A stretch of DNA of 13,957 nt from JABDBK01 sp964533645 (GCA_964533645.1 CAZHMQ010000050.1:1-13957), one strand, 5' to 3'. Counted from the first letter of the stretch, positions 1-8,079 are shown. The notes: generated by a model from the letters alone, not told the origin. Numbers and translations are program-made.

Positions 1-1769
1 GTTTCTAAAAAACCTATTTCTATCATTTGCTGAGCTTGTTTTTGACTAAATTTTAATAAGCTAAATTTTTTGAGGCTCAAATTGACAAGTATCGATGCGC
101 TCAGACCATTTTGTTTTGCTTTTGCAGATGATCCGACTAATAATCCACGTAAAAATAAATCAACAAAGCGAGGAAATTTGTAAATTTGTCTATTCATACC
201 CATTTTTGCGGTTAAAGCTTGTTTGAATCCTATGACAGGTGGGAAATGATATTTATGATAATCATGCATAGATGAGTTTAATTCAACGCCTATCGTTTTT
301 CCTTTGCTACCAATCAATTGCCACATGATATCGACTGGTAAATTGTTGAGTAAACCGCCATCAAAATGGATATCACCATTAATGACCATGGGTGGTATGA
401 GTCCAGGTATAGAGGAGCTTGCTCTTATTTTTTCCCAAAGCAAGCCAGTTTTATGTATTTCTTCACTATAATTAGTAAGATTGCTTGAAACACAGAAAAA
501 AGGTAACCATAAATCTTCTATAAGGCAATTTTCAAATACCTCCAAGCTTGCATTGGTAAATGACTTGGCATCGAATACAGAGACAATGGGTAAAGTAACG
601 CTGCGCCAGGAAATAGAATTTTTTGAAGTGGATACAATTTTGTTAAATTTTGTGTATGTGTCTTCATAAGACTCTCTCATGGCATAACATCCGCCTATGA
701 TAGCTCCTACGCTAGTGCCTCCTACAAAATCAATAGGGTGTTCTTGATCACATAATGCTTTGATTGCACCAATATGACCCCAGCCTCGCGTTCCTCCTCC
801 ACCAAGAATGAGACCATTGGCTTTTTCTTGTAGAAATCGTATAAGTCTCTCATAGTGTTTTGTGACATCTATTCTGACGTGATGATGCATAGTAAAAGGG
901 ATTTGTTCTAACCATAATGAAGTGTGTCTGGGCAACTGGGTTGTTTCAGGATGGATAATAATGAGGTGAGGAAGTAGTTTAGTAGCAATGTGCTTTTTTC
1001 TTATATAGTCTTTGATAAGTGGATCAATGAGAGGTTCTGAAAGAGCATTGGTAACCAGATAATATTTATCGGCTTTTGTTAAAGCGATGCTAGCTAAGGG
1101 TGTGGTACTTGACTTTAATAAGTAAATGATTTGTTGATTCGGTTTTTTATATTGTTCAGTGAGATTTACTTTTTTTATCAATTCATGTTCATCGCCGGTG
1201 TTTTCTTGAGTCATGTAATCAGAAAATAATAATATGTTCTCGTCTTTTAGCAATAAGGATATAAGCTTTTTCGCAAACTCATCCATTGCAACCGTCACAT
1301 TTGCCGCTATGATGACAATACTATTATGTAATTCGTCGGTGGATAATAATTGTATAATATTATTTGATTGTGATAACAGTGGATATATGGTTTCAAACAT
1401 GGATGAGGGATATTGATAGCATAAATCTAAAAAATCTTTTTTTGCTAATTTATAAATAGTGCTTGGTCTTAATGCTTTTACAGTATAGGGGTAAGCCTCA
1501 TTAGCAAGAGCTGCAAGTTCTCCTACGACTTCACCTTCATCAATATGACCTACCACTTTTACTTGATTATTTACCGTGATAAGAGAAACTTCTAATTTAC
1601 CATGGGTGAGGAAATAAACAGCATCAGGCGTATCGCCTTGTTGAAATAAAATATCATCAAAACTTAGATCAATCTTGGTTGATTTATCTCGCAATTGATG
1701 GATAGCGTCTTCCTTTAGATCAGAAAAAATTTTGTGCGCTTTTAAGAAATCAATCAAATCCTTGAGCAT
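1..1769 (-). CDS. Patatin/NTE-type phospholipase with N-terminal cNMP-binding-like domain (C-terminus outside window)
   Basis: Translating the minus strand from the ATG at 1767-1769 gives 589 codons with no stop before the window edge, so the gene is partial at its 3' end. Residues about 15-125 look like a cyclic-nucleotide-binding domain, with the GELAAL motif near residues 84-89. Residues about 315-510 are a patatin domain: oxyanion loop GGGGTRGWG at 323-331, nucleophile elbow GTSVG with Ser353, and the DGG motif with Asp470, so the Ser-Asp dyad is intact. This order is that of bacterial neuropathy-target-esterase-like (RssA/YchK-related) lysophospholipases, which hydrolyse phospholipids or lysophospholipids. 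The phosphate-binding cassette normally has Arg before its Ala/Thr-Val; here that place is Tyr95, so nucleotide binding is doubtful. AAAGGA lies about 11 bases before the ATG. The middle part (about 130-310) I cannot assign. It is divergent from cvpA. Confidence 0.88.
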   Translation of the reverse strand, partial: MLKDLIDFLKAHKIFSDLKEDAIHQLRDKSTKIDLSFDDILFQQGDTPDAVYFLTHGKLEVSLITVNNQVKVVGHIDEGEVVGELAALANEAYPYTVKALRPSTIYKLAKKDFLDLCYQYPSSMFETIYPLLSQSNNIIQLLSTDELHNSIVIIAANVTVAMDEFAKKLISLLLKDENILLFSDYMTQENTGDEHELIKKVNLTEQYKKPNQQIIYLLKSSTTPLASIALTKADKYYLVTNALSEPLIDPLIKDYIRKKHIATKLLPHLIIIHPETTQLPRHTSLWLEQIPFTMHHHVRIDVTKHYERLIRFLQEKANGLILGGGGTRGWGHIGAIKALCDQEHPIDFVGGTSVGAIIGGCYAMRESYEDTYTKFNKIVSTSKNSISWRSVTLPIVSVFDAKSFTNASLEVFENCLIEDLWLPFFCVSSNLTNYSEEIHKTGLLWEKIRASSSIPGLIPPMVINGDIHFDGGLLNNLPVDIMWQLIGSKGKTIGVELNSSMHDYHKYHFPPVIGFKQALTAKMGMNRQIYKFPRFVDLFLRGLLVGSSAKAKQNGLSASILVNLSLKKFSLLKFSQKQAQQMIEIGFLE

Positions 1770-1851
1770 ATTTATTCTATTCCTTTAACAATAGATCCCA
1801 GATACCAGGTTTTTTTGAGATAATGAGCAAAAACATTGTTTATACTTAGTT

Positions 1852-1865
1852 TATAATAGATTATA
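1852..1865. promoter_or_regulatory. Face-to-face -10 boxes in the patatin/cvpA divergent region
   Basis: TATAAT on the plus strand (1852-1857) and TATAAT on the minus strand (1860-1865) form a perfect inverted repeat separated by AG. Each points toward one of the divergent genes. I see no convincing -35 box at the right distance on either side, so this is a candidate only. Confidence 0.3.
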
Positions 1866-1920
1866 GACAGGTAGAAGCGTGAAACGTGTTTTTACATACT
1901 CATCATCGAGGTGCTAACTC

Positions 1921-2538
1921 ATGGTAGACTTAAATTGGGTAGATTACATTATTATTACTATTTTGCTATTTTCAATTGTAGCTGGGTTTGCGCGGGGAAT
2001 TGTAAAAGAATTATTGTCAGTACTCACCTGGATTATTGCATTCATCGCTTCTAGCTTATTTGCAGGCAAGCTTGCAAGTGCATTTACAGGTTCTTCCACT
2101 GTTCAATCTGCGGTAGCTGATACGTCGAACGCAGTGGGTGCGAATGCAGCAGAACCCGTGAGTATGTTGGCCTTGGGACTAAGTTTTGTTTCCATATTTC
2201 TTGTGATTTTAGTGATAGGTTCATTAATAAGCTATGTCATTAGTGGAGCTGTTGATACGGCAGGTCTTGGTTTCGTCAATCGAATGTTTGGCGGTGTGTT
2301 TGGTTTAGCAAGAGGTATTTTGATAAACTTAGTATTTATCTTTATCGTGCAATTAACATCGTATAGCCAAGAATCTTATTGGAAAGAATCTAAACTTGTT
2401 CCCATGTATCAGCCCGCAGTGTCTTGGATCGAAGGTTTGGTTTCTCCCAATTTTGAAGAGTTAAAAAAGAAAATGAATGACGGACTGGAAACTACCGCGC
2501 AGTCTTTGATTAATAATTTTTATCAGTATCGTGGGTAA
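1921..2538 (+). CDS. cvpA: CvpA-family inner membrane protein
   Basis: The 205-residue product has the CvpA layout. There are four predicted membrane segments, at about residues 6-24, 28-52, 80-108 and 122-146. Two conserved-looking signatures are visible: GFARGIVKELLS after the first segment, and VNRMFGGVFGLARG leading into the fourth. E. coli CvpA is needed for colicin V production and is linked to envelope homeostasis; its biochemical role is unclear. The protein is longer than E. coli CvpA (about 160 residues), with extra sequence in the Ala/Ser-rich loop (about 55-78) and the polar C-terminal tail. The ATG is preceded by GAGGTG at 1908-1913, seven bases away. In many gammaproteobacteria cvpA precedes purF; here it stands alone and is followed by a convergent toxin gene. 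Confidence 0.85.
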   Translation: MVDLNWVDYIIITILLFSIVAGFARGIVKELLSVLTWIIAFIASSLFAGKLASAFTGSSTVQSAVADTSNAVGANAAEPVSMLALGLSFVSIFLVILVIGSLISYVISGAVDTAGLGFVNRMFGGVFGLARGILINLVFIFIVQLTSYSQESYWKESKLVPMYQPAVSWIEGLVSPNFEELKKKMNDGLETTAQSLINNFYQYRG

Positions 2539-2548
2539 GTCGAGTCGC

Positions 2549-2582
2549 TGTCATCTTGCATGAAAGCCGTCCCAGGATGACA
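2549..2582. repeat. Inverted repeat between convergent cvpA and vapC
   Basis: TGTCATCTTG (2549-2558) and CAGGATGACA (2573-2582) pair over ten positions with one mismatch, around a 14-base loop. It starts ten bases after the cvpA stop. No T-run follows, so it is not a classic intrinsic terminator. It may still end transcription, or be a copy of a dispersed palindromic repeat. Confidence 0.5.
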
Positions 2583-2603
2583 AGGTTAGAAATATTAAGA
2601 TTG

Positions 2604-2981
2604 TTATAGATAAAATCTAACATCCGGATAATGTTTTTTGTTCATTGTTGCAATCAAACGGTCATTGGCGCGAGCTGTTTCCGCGATAATACAATCTACA
2701 ATCGATAAGGTAATTCCTTTTTGCTTATAATTGAAGCGCATTATTCCAGCCTTTTTTGAAATATCTAAAGTTATGGGTTCAATTTGGAAAGCAGCTATGC
2801 AATTTTCTGTTGCTTCTTCTTCTTCGGGTCTCATGCCGGCATATAATTCGTATACACTTAATATGCATATATAGGCTCGATTTTTGGATAATGCTTCAAC
2901 TATTGCATCACGTGAAGAGGCTTTTCCACGTAAAAAATCAATTAAATAATCTGTATCAAATAAAATAGTCTCCACTAACAT
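2604..2981 (-). CDS. vapC: PIN-domain (VapC-type) ribonuclease toxin
   Basis: This 125-residue protein fills a single PIN domain. The acidic metal-binding residues expected of the family are visible: Asp9 in the N-terminal LFDTDYLIDFLRG segment, Glu45 in VYELYAG, Asp96 in SIVDCIIAETA, and Asp107 in NDRLIAT. VapC toxins are Mg2+-dependent endoribonucleases that usually cut tRNA or rRNA and are silenced by the antitoxin encoded just upstream. The ATG lies five bases after the antitoxin stop codon, so the two genes are probably co-transcribed and translationally coupled. The length is typical and no frame break is seen, so the toxin appears active. The RNA target cannot be read from the sequence. 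Confidence 0.88.
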   Translation of the reverse strand: MLVETILFDTDYLIDFLRGKASSRDAIVEALSKNRAYICILSVYELYAGMRPEEEEATENCIAAFQIEPITLDISKKAGIMRFNYKQKGITLSIVDCIIAETARANDRLIATMNKKHYPDVRFYL

Positions 2982-2986
2982 CGTCT

Positions 2987-3247
2987 CTACTTTGATTTTT
3001 TTGCATTGTCTGAGTCACGACTTATATATTCTCTATCATCCTGGTTTCGTAAATTTGACACCATGTTAGCGCTACTATCTTCACGTTCAGCCCATTTTCC
3101 GAAGCTATTAATGGCTTTTTGAATGCGCTGTTGATGGAGGTACTCTATTAACGCAGTTTCGACGATCGCACTAAAATTAGCATTAAGTTTGCTTGCTTCT
3201 TTGGCAACATTCTCATCAATAGATATAGTTTTTTTAACAGCACTCAT
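2987..3247 (-). CDS. vapB: Ribbon-helix-helix-like antitoxin of the VapBC pair
   Basis: This small basic/acidic protein lies directly upstream of the PIN toxin. I chose the ATG at 3245-3247 (86 residues): AGGA sits about ten bases before it, and the product starts MSAVKKTISIDENVAKEASK, a typical ribbon-helix-helix beginning with a beta strand then a helix. The alternative upstream ATG at 3286 has no ribosome binding site and adds an unlikely leader. The N-terminal half (about 1-45) should be the DNA-binding dimer domain. The polar C-terminal half, rich in Arg, Asp and Ser, should be the flexible toxin-neutralising tail. The fold suggests a CcdA- or VapB-like antitoxin; which subfamily is uncertain. 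It probably represses its own operon. Confidence 0.75.
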   Translation of the reverse strand: MSAVKKTISIDENVAKEASKLNANFSAIVETALIEYLHQQRIQKAINSFGKWAEREDSSANMVSNLRNQDDREYISRDSDNAKKSK

Positions 3248-3275
3248 GACTTTGGTTCCTGGTATTACATATTGG

Positions 3276-3290
3276 TAGTATAACATAGTA
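3276..3290 (-). promoter_or_regulatory. Possible vapBC -10 box and overlapping operator
   Basis: On the minus strand TATACT (3277-3282) could be a -10 element about 30 bases before the vapB start. It lies within an imperfect inverted repeat, TAGTAT-AAC-ATAGTA on the plus strand, with one mismatch. Such a site would suit autorepression by the antitoxin. No good -35 box is visible, so confidence is low. Confidence 0.25.
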
Positions 3291-3410
3291 AGATAAATAT
3301 ATCATATCATTTTTAAAAATAAAAATCCTTAATATTCAAAGAGTTGATCTGTGAGAAAGTGGACTAACATCTGCCTAACATTCCCCAGTTTATGTGATTA
3401 TTTTGCAAGA

Positions 3411-4865
3411 TTATTTCTCCGTGACAAACAGCTCCATAAAATGATTCACCGGCATCACTTCAAATTCAGCTAAATTTAAAAACATATCCCGTAACTCCCG
3501 GGTATTAGCATCTGAAAAATGCGTTTTCATATTATTTTCAAATTTTTCTAATAACAAGGGAATGCCTTCTTCACGTCGACGTTTATGGCCGATAGGATAT
3601 TCCATAGTGATTTTTTCTGTTTTGGTTCCGTCCTTGAAATAGATTTGTAGAGAATTTGCGATAGAACGTTTATCAGGATCAAGATAGTCTTTAGTGAATT
3701 GAATGTCTTCTTCTATGATCATTTTGTCACGAAGTGCATCTATGCGTGGATCGGATGCAATATCATCTTCATAATATTCTGCTTTGAGATTTCCGAAAAT
3801 TAAACCCGTAGCAGTCATGTATTGTAAGCAGTGATCCCTATCTGCTGGATTATGCAGTGGCCCTTTTTTATTAATAATACGCATCGCAGATTCATGAGTG
3901 GTAATGACTATTTTTTCAATGTGATCGAATTTATTTTTTATTTGTGGATGTAATGCGATGGCACATTCGACAGCAGTTTGGGCATGAAATTCCGCTGGAA
4001 ATGAAATTTTAAATAAAATATTTTCCATCACATAGGAGCCTAAGGTTCTAGGTATACGAAATGCTTGTTGTTTAAAGCATACATCATAAAATCCCCATGT
4101 TTTAGCAGTTAAAGCACTTGGATAACCCATTTCACCTTTTAACACCATCCACGCTAAACGTACGGCTCGACTGGTAGCATCCCCTGCAGCCCACGATTTT
4201 CTTGAGCCTGTATTGGGTGAATGTCGATAGGTTCTTAAGCTTTGACCATCAATGAATGCATGAGATAGGGCATTGATAACGTCAGTTTCACTTCCGCCTA
4301 ACATATGCATGATGACAGCGGTGGATGCAACTTTGACTAAGACAACATGATCTAAGCCAACACGATTGAAGCTATTTTCTAAGGCGAGTACACCTTGTAT
4401 TTCATAAGCTTTGATCATCGCTGTTAACACATCACGCATGACTAAAGGAGGTTTTTTTTCAGCTATATTTTTACGACTTATGTAATCTGCAACAGCTAAA
4501 ATGGCGCCAAGATTGTCGGATGGATGACCCCATTCAGCTGCAAGCCATGTGTCGTTAAAGTCAAGCCAGCGAATGAGTGTGCCAATATTAAACGCAGCTA
4601 AAATAGGATCTAATGTGTAATTTGTGCCTGGTACGCGTGCTCCATGTGGAACTGTCGTTCCAGGAATGATAGGTCCTAGTAGTTTTGTGCATGCCGAATA
4701 TTGCAACGCTAAGATGGCACAACCTATAGAATCCATCAAACAAAAACGCGCAGTAGAGTAAGCTGATTCGCTTTGGATAGGGGTGTGACTTACATAATTC
4801 GCAAGGGCTACGAATTCTTTATCAGGAGTAGGTCGAATATTTTGTTCAATAAAATGTGTTACCAT
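3411..4865 (-). CDS. prpD: 2-methylcitrate dehydratase PrpD
   Basis: The 484-residue product matches the MmgE/PrpD family in length and in recognisable stretches: MDSIGCAILAL (44-54), FNDTWLAAEWGHPSDN (103-118), and a later HSPNTGSRKSWAAGDATSRAV block. PrpD removes water from 2-methylcitrate to give 2-methyl-cis-aconitate in the cytoplasmic methylcitrate cycle and needs no iron-sulfur cluster. The ATG follows the prpC stop by two bases, with GAGGA six bases before it, so it is the last gene of a coupled prpBCD unit. A prpD gene explains the lack of acnD/prpF here; an aconitase is still required for the following hydration, and acnA lies in the same window. No clear terminator follows. Confidence 0.93.
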   Translation of the reverse strand: MVTHFIEQNIRPTPDKEFVALANYVSHTPIQSESAYSTARFCLMDSIGCAILALQYSACTKLLGPIIPGTTVPHGARVPGTNYTLDPILAAFNIGTLIRWLDFNDTWLAAEWGHPSDNLGAILAVADYISRKNIAEKKPPLVMRDVLTAMIKAYEIQGVLALENSFNRVGLDHVVLVKVASTAVIMHMLGGSETDVINALSHAFIDGQSLRTYRHSPNTGSRKSWAAGDATSRAVRLAWMVLKGEMGYPSALTAKTWGFYDVCFKQQAFRIPRTLGSYVMENILFKISFPAEFHAQTAVECAIALHPQIKNKFDHIEKIVITTHESAMRIINKKGPLHNPADRDHCLQYMTATGLIFGNLKAEYYEDDIASDPRIDALRDKMIIEEDIQFTKDYLDPDKRSIANSLQIYFKDGTKTEKITMEYPIGHKRRREEGIPLLLEKFENNMKTHFSDANTRELRDMFLNLAEFEVMPVNHFMELFVTEK

Positions 4866-4867
4866 GA

Positions 4868-5986
4868 TTATCCTCGTTCTTTAATCGCAATAAATGGAAT
4901 AGGTTGTGGGCCTGTGTAATTGGCATCAGGACGTATGAGCCGATTATCTTTACGTTGTTCTATTATGTGCGAACTCCATCCGGATATACGTGACATCACA
5001 AATATAGGTGTAAACATGAAAGTGGGGATGCCACAAAAATGATATGCCGTAGCACTATAAAAATCTGCATTCGGAAATAATTTTTTCTCATCCCACATGA
5101 TTTTTTCGATACGCTCAGATACAGGGTAAAAATAACCATCTTTGGTTTGTGTAGAGAGTTGTTTGGAATATTTTTTAATAATATCGGATCTTGGATCGGA
5201 AATTTTATAAACTCGATGACCGAATCCCATAATTTTTTCTTTTGCAGCTAACATTTTTCGCAAACCTGCTTCAGCTTCATCAGGTGTTTTAAATTTTTCG
5301 ATAAGTTCCATCGCAGCTTCATTTGCGCCGCCATGTAGTGGGCCGCGTAGCGTGCCTATACCTGAAACAATAGCAGAATAGAAATCCGATAACGTTGAAG
5401 TGGTTACACGTGCTGCAAAAGTGGAGGCATTGAATTCGTGTTCGGCGTATAGAATTAATGAAACATTCATGGTTTCAGCGGCTAAACTATCAGGTGTTTT
5501 GCCGTGTAATAAATGTAGAAAATGGCTTGCAAGATTAGGTTCATCTGTATGAGTCGAAATGCGTTTGTTATTGTTATGAAAATGATACCAATATAAAAGC
5601 ATGCCCGGTGTAGCAGCAAGTAAACGATCAGCAATATTTTCTTGAGTGTTAGTTTGGGATTCAGGTTCAAGATTGCCAAGCATAGAGCAAGCCGTTCGTA
5701 ACACGTCCATGGGATGTGTATTTGCAGGTATCGTTTCTAATACGGATTTTAATGCCTTCGGAATTTCCCTATAACCCATAAGTTTTTTCTTGTAGGCTGC
5801 TAATTCATGTTGATTAGGTAATTTTCCATAAATAAGTAAGTATGCAACTTCTTCAAATTCAGCCTGTTTTGCTAAATCGTGAATATCATAACCACGATAC
5901 GTTAAGCCTAAGCCTGTTTTTCCTACTGTGCAAATAGCGGTATCACCCACTACTAATCCTGCGAGTCCACCAGTTTTTTGATTCAT
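4868..5986 (-). CDS. prpC: 2-methylcitrate synthase PrpC
   Basis: This is a citrate-synthase-fold enzyme of 372 residues, the short form typical of methylcitrate synthases. It condenses propionyl-CoA with oxaloacetate. Catalytic positions are present: His218 in GPLHGGAN, His257 in GFGHRVY and Asp308 in NADFYSA. The EHEFNASTFAARV block is also typical. Two in-frame ATGs compete. The one at 5990-5992 overlaps the prpB stop as ATGA, but AAAAGGA lies only two bases before it. The second, at 5984-5986, has that ribosome binding site at eight bases and is preferred; the product would be two residues longer otherwise. Context between prpB and prpD separates it from housekeeping citrate synthase (GltA), though some activity with acetyl-CoA is common in the family. 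Confidence 0.93.
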   Translation of the reverse strand: MNQKTGGLAGLVVGDTAICTVGKTGLGLTYRGYDIHDLAKQAEFEEVAYLLIYGKLPNQHELAAYKKKLMGYREIPKALKSVLETIPANTHPMDVLRTACSMLGNLEPESQTNTQENIADRLLAATPGMLLYWYHFHNNNKRISTHTDEPNLASHFLHLLHGKTPDSLAAETMNVSLILYAEHEFNASTFAARVTTSTLSDFYSAIVSGIGTLRGPLHGGANEAAMELIEKFKTPDEAEAGLRKMLAAKEKIMGFGHRVYKISDPRSDIIKKYSKQLSTQTKDGYFYPVSERIEKIMWDEKKLFPNADFYSATAYHFCGIPTFMFTPIFVMSRISGWSSHIIEQRKDNRLIRPDANYTGPQPIPFIAIKERG

Positions 5987-5988
5987 TT

Positions 5989-6876
5989 TCATTTTCCTTT
6001 TGAAAATAATTCATCTAATTTTTTTTCGTAAGAGTGATAGTTTAATATTTCATAAAGTTCATTGCGTGTTTGCATCAGGCTTAAGAGTGATTCTTGAGAA
6101 TTTTCTTTTCGAATGGAGAGATAAGCGTTTTCTGCGGCTTTGTTCATGATGCGAAATATACTTAATGGATAGAGAATAAGGCTGATCCCAGCTTTTGCGA
6201 GCTCTTCTTTAGTATAAATGGGTGTGACGCCAAATTCAGTCATATTCGCAAGTATTGGAACTTTGCAATGCTTGCTCACATAAGCATATTGCTGCAAATC
6301 CGTCGCGCCTTCAAAGAAAATCATATCTGCACCTGCGGCAATATATTGATTGATCCGATCAACGCTTGTTTCTAAACCCTCAGATGCTAGGGCATCGGTT
6401 CTCGCCATGATGACAAAAGAAGGATCGGTGCGAGCATCTACAGCAGCTTTAAGTCTATCGACCATTTCGGATGTTTCTACAATCGCTTTTCCGGGTCTAT
6501 GGCCACAGCGTTTAGCTTGAACTTGATCTTCCATGTGTACCGCAGCAACGCCTGCTTTTTGCATCTCTCGAATAGTTCTTGCAATGTTGAGCGCACCGCC
6601 CCATCCTGTATCAATATCAACTAATAAAGGTAAATCTACTCGGCTGGTGATACGTCTTGCATCGATTAATACATCATCTAAGGTGGTAATGCCTAAGTCT
6701 GGTAATCCATAGGATACATTGGCAACGCCTGCACCTGATAAATAAATAGCTTTAAACCCCGCATTTTTTGCGAGTAGTGCGGTCATGGCATTAATGGTTC
6801 CAACGATTTGCAAAGGTTTTTCGTCTTTTAATGCATTGCGAAATCGTTGACCTGGAGTGAGGTGATTTCCTGTCAT
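5989..6876 (-). CDS. prpB: 2-methylisocitrate lyase PrpB
   Basis: The product is a 295-residue isocitrate-lyase-superfamily TIM barrel that splits 2-methylisocitrate into pyruvate and succinate. Visible signatures are VDIDTGWGG (Asp87, Asp89, Mg2+ site), HMEDQ (Glu116), and the catalytic loop KRCGH with Cys124, the form usual in PrpB. The ATG at 6874-6876 is chosen because GAGGAAA lies eight bases upstream and the length then equals that of known PrpB proteins. The frame stays open for 63 more codons upstream, but that stretch overlaps the end of the ureohydrolase gene, has no ribosome binding site and is not PrpB-like. The stop overlaps the first prpC ATG by four bases, indicating coupling. 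A 130-base gap separates it from the upstream gene, enough for its own promoter. Confidence 0.94.
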   Translation of the reverse strand: MTGNHLTPGQRFRNALKDEKPLQIVGTINAMTALLAKNAGFKAIYLSGAGVANVSYGLPDLGITTLDDVLIDARRITSRVDLPLLVDIDTGWGGALNIARTIREMQKAGVAAVHMEDQVQAKRCGHRPGKAIVETSEMVDRLKAAVDARTDPSFVIMARTDALASEGLETSVDRINQYIAAGADMIFFEGATDLQQYAYVSKHCKVPILANMTEFGVTPIYTKEELAKAGISLILYPLSIFRIMNKAAENAYLSIRKENSQESLLSLMQTRNELYEILNYHSYEKKLDELFSKGK

Positions 6877-6904
6877 GAATATTTCCTCAGGAAGATAAGG
6901 CTTC

Positions 6905-6919
6905 CTATTTTTAAAATAG
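6905..6919. promoter_or_regulatory. Perfect AT-rich palindrome upstream of prpB, possible operator
   Basis: CTATTTTTAAAATAG has perfect seven-base arms around one central T, 28 bases before the prpB start. A smaller inverted repeat, GGAAG with CTTCC (6890-6905), touches it on the prpB side. The position between the ureohydrolase gene and prpB would suit control of prpBCD. No regulator gene is present in the window, and an AT-rich palindrome may arise by chance. Confidence 0.3.
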
Positions 6920-7006
6920 ACATATCCTATCTTGATTTTGCTAAAAAAGACATCCCCTTTTCGTCTATAACTTACTTGCGAAGATTTTATCTCGATTCCC
7001 CACTTT

Positions 7007-8035
7007 TTAAGATCTTGAACAGGCTCTAAGTGTCCATCCACATAATTTATATAGTATACGCGCACCTACATTGGCATCCCATTCCGTCTCACCTGGCGCT
7101 ACTTCATTTAAATCAAATCCAATTATTTTCCGACCTGATTGAGCGACTTTTTTAAATAAGTATAACACTTCACAAAATTCAAGGCCGCCCGGTACCGGGG
7201 TTCCTGTATTAGGACAAAAGCGTGGATCCAGTCCATCAATATCAAATGATATAAAAACTTCGTTGGGTAATTTTGCAATGATGGTGTCACAGAGTTTAGA
7301 CCAACTCTCACCTTGCATTTTTTTTTCAGCAAGTTGTGCATCGAAAAAAGTATGTATTTTTTCAGGGTGAGCATGGATGAAGTTGTATTCTTCTTCACAA
7401 AAATCGCGAATACCGACCTGAATTAGGGTTTTTAAAGCAGTTTTTGTCATCACGTTATACATAATAGAAGCATGCGAATCTTCAAAACCTTCGTAAGCAT
7501 GGCGTAAATCTGCATGTGCATCAATGTGTAATATGCCCATGTCGGGATGTTTTTCTAAAAAAGCTTTGATAGCACCGAATGGAGTAGAGTGGTCGCCACC
7601 AATTAATCCAACAACTTTACCTTGATTTAACCAATGCTTGGTCGTTTCATAAGTGTATGCATTTATTTTTACACTATGCTCATTGACTATAGCTAATGCT
7701 TTTTTGGTGGAAGTGTTTTCTTTGCCTTCAACAATGGCAGTAATGACTTCTTGAGCGCATTTCTTGGACAAGTCATTCCATTCTTGTATATGGTTTGGCG
7801 TGTCTAGCATGGCAATACCAGCTTCAAAAAAATTGCCTAAATCGATATCAAATAAATCAACTTGTTTACTTGCTTGATAAATAGCTTCTGGGCCTTCTGA
7901 AGTGCCGCCACCATAGGATGTAGTCGCTTCCCAGGGTACGGGGATTAACACCAATTGGGCTTCTTCTACGCTATAAGGCAAGCCGAAGATACCGGAATCT
8001 TTAGGGGCAGGAGCATTGGAGTCAAACGTTGTCAT
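7007..8035 (-). CDS. speB: Agmatinase-like ureohydrolase
   Basis: This 342-residue protein belongs to the arginase/agmatinase family, which uses a two-manganese centre to hydrolyse a guanidino group to urea. The metal ligands are all seen: GGDHS (His149), DAHADLR (Asp172, His174, Asp176) and SFDIDGLDP (Asp265, Asp267). The FCPNTGTPVPGGL stretch (273-285) resembles agmatinases, which make putrescine from agmatine. It is longer than E. coli SpeB (about 306), the extra part being near residues 85-130. Substrate choice within the family (agmatine, guanidinobutyrate or another guanidino compound) cannot be settled by motifs. AAGAGAT precedes the ATG by about six bases. It lies on the prpBCD strand 130 bases upstream and may be co-transcribed, though no metabolic link is obvious. 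Confidence 0.85.
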   Translation of the reverse strand: MTTFDSNAPAPKDSGIFGLPYSVEEAQLVLIPVPWEATTSYGGGTSEGPEAIYQASKQVDLFDIDLGNFFEAGIAMLDTPNHIQEWNDLSKKCAQEVITAIVEGKENTSTKKALAIVNEHSVKINAYTYETTKHWLNQGKVVGLIGGDHSTPFGAIKAFLEKHPDMGILHIDAHADLRHAYEGFEDSHASIMYNVMTKTALKTLIQVGIRDFCEEEYNFIHAHPEKIHTFFDAQLAEKKMQGESWSKLCDTIIAKLPNEVFISFDIDGLDPRFCPNTGTPVPGGLEFCEVLYLFKKVAQSGRKIIGFDLNEVAPGETEWDANVGARILYKLCGWTLRACSRS

Positions 8036-8079
8036 AAAGAATCTCTTTAAAATGAGGGTATTTTCTCATGGGATAGGCA

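Noticed and set aside
481..1416. Two plus-strand open frames (481-669 and 1234-1416)
   Set aside because: They lie opposite the patatin-type gene, which has clear catalytic motifs on the minus strand.
3248..3286. Longer start for the VapB-like antitoxin
   Set aside because: It lacks a ribosome binding site and adds a leader unlike ribbon-helix-helix proteins; this stretch more likely holds the promoter and operator.
6877..7065. In-frame 63-codon extension upstream of prpB
   Set aside because: It overlaps the end of the ureohydrolase gene, has no ribosome binding site, does not resemble PrpB, and the start at 6876 has a good GAGGA site and gives the usual length.
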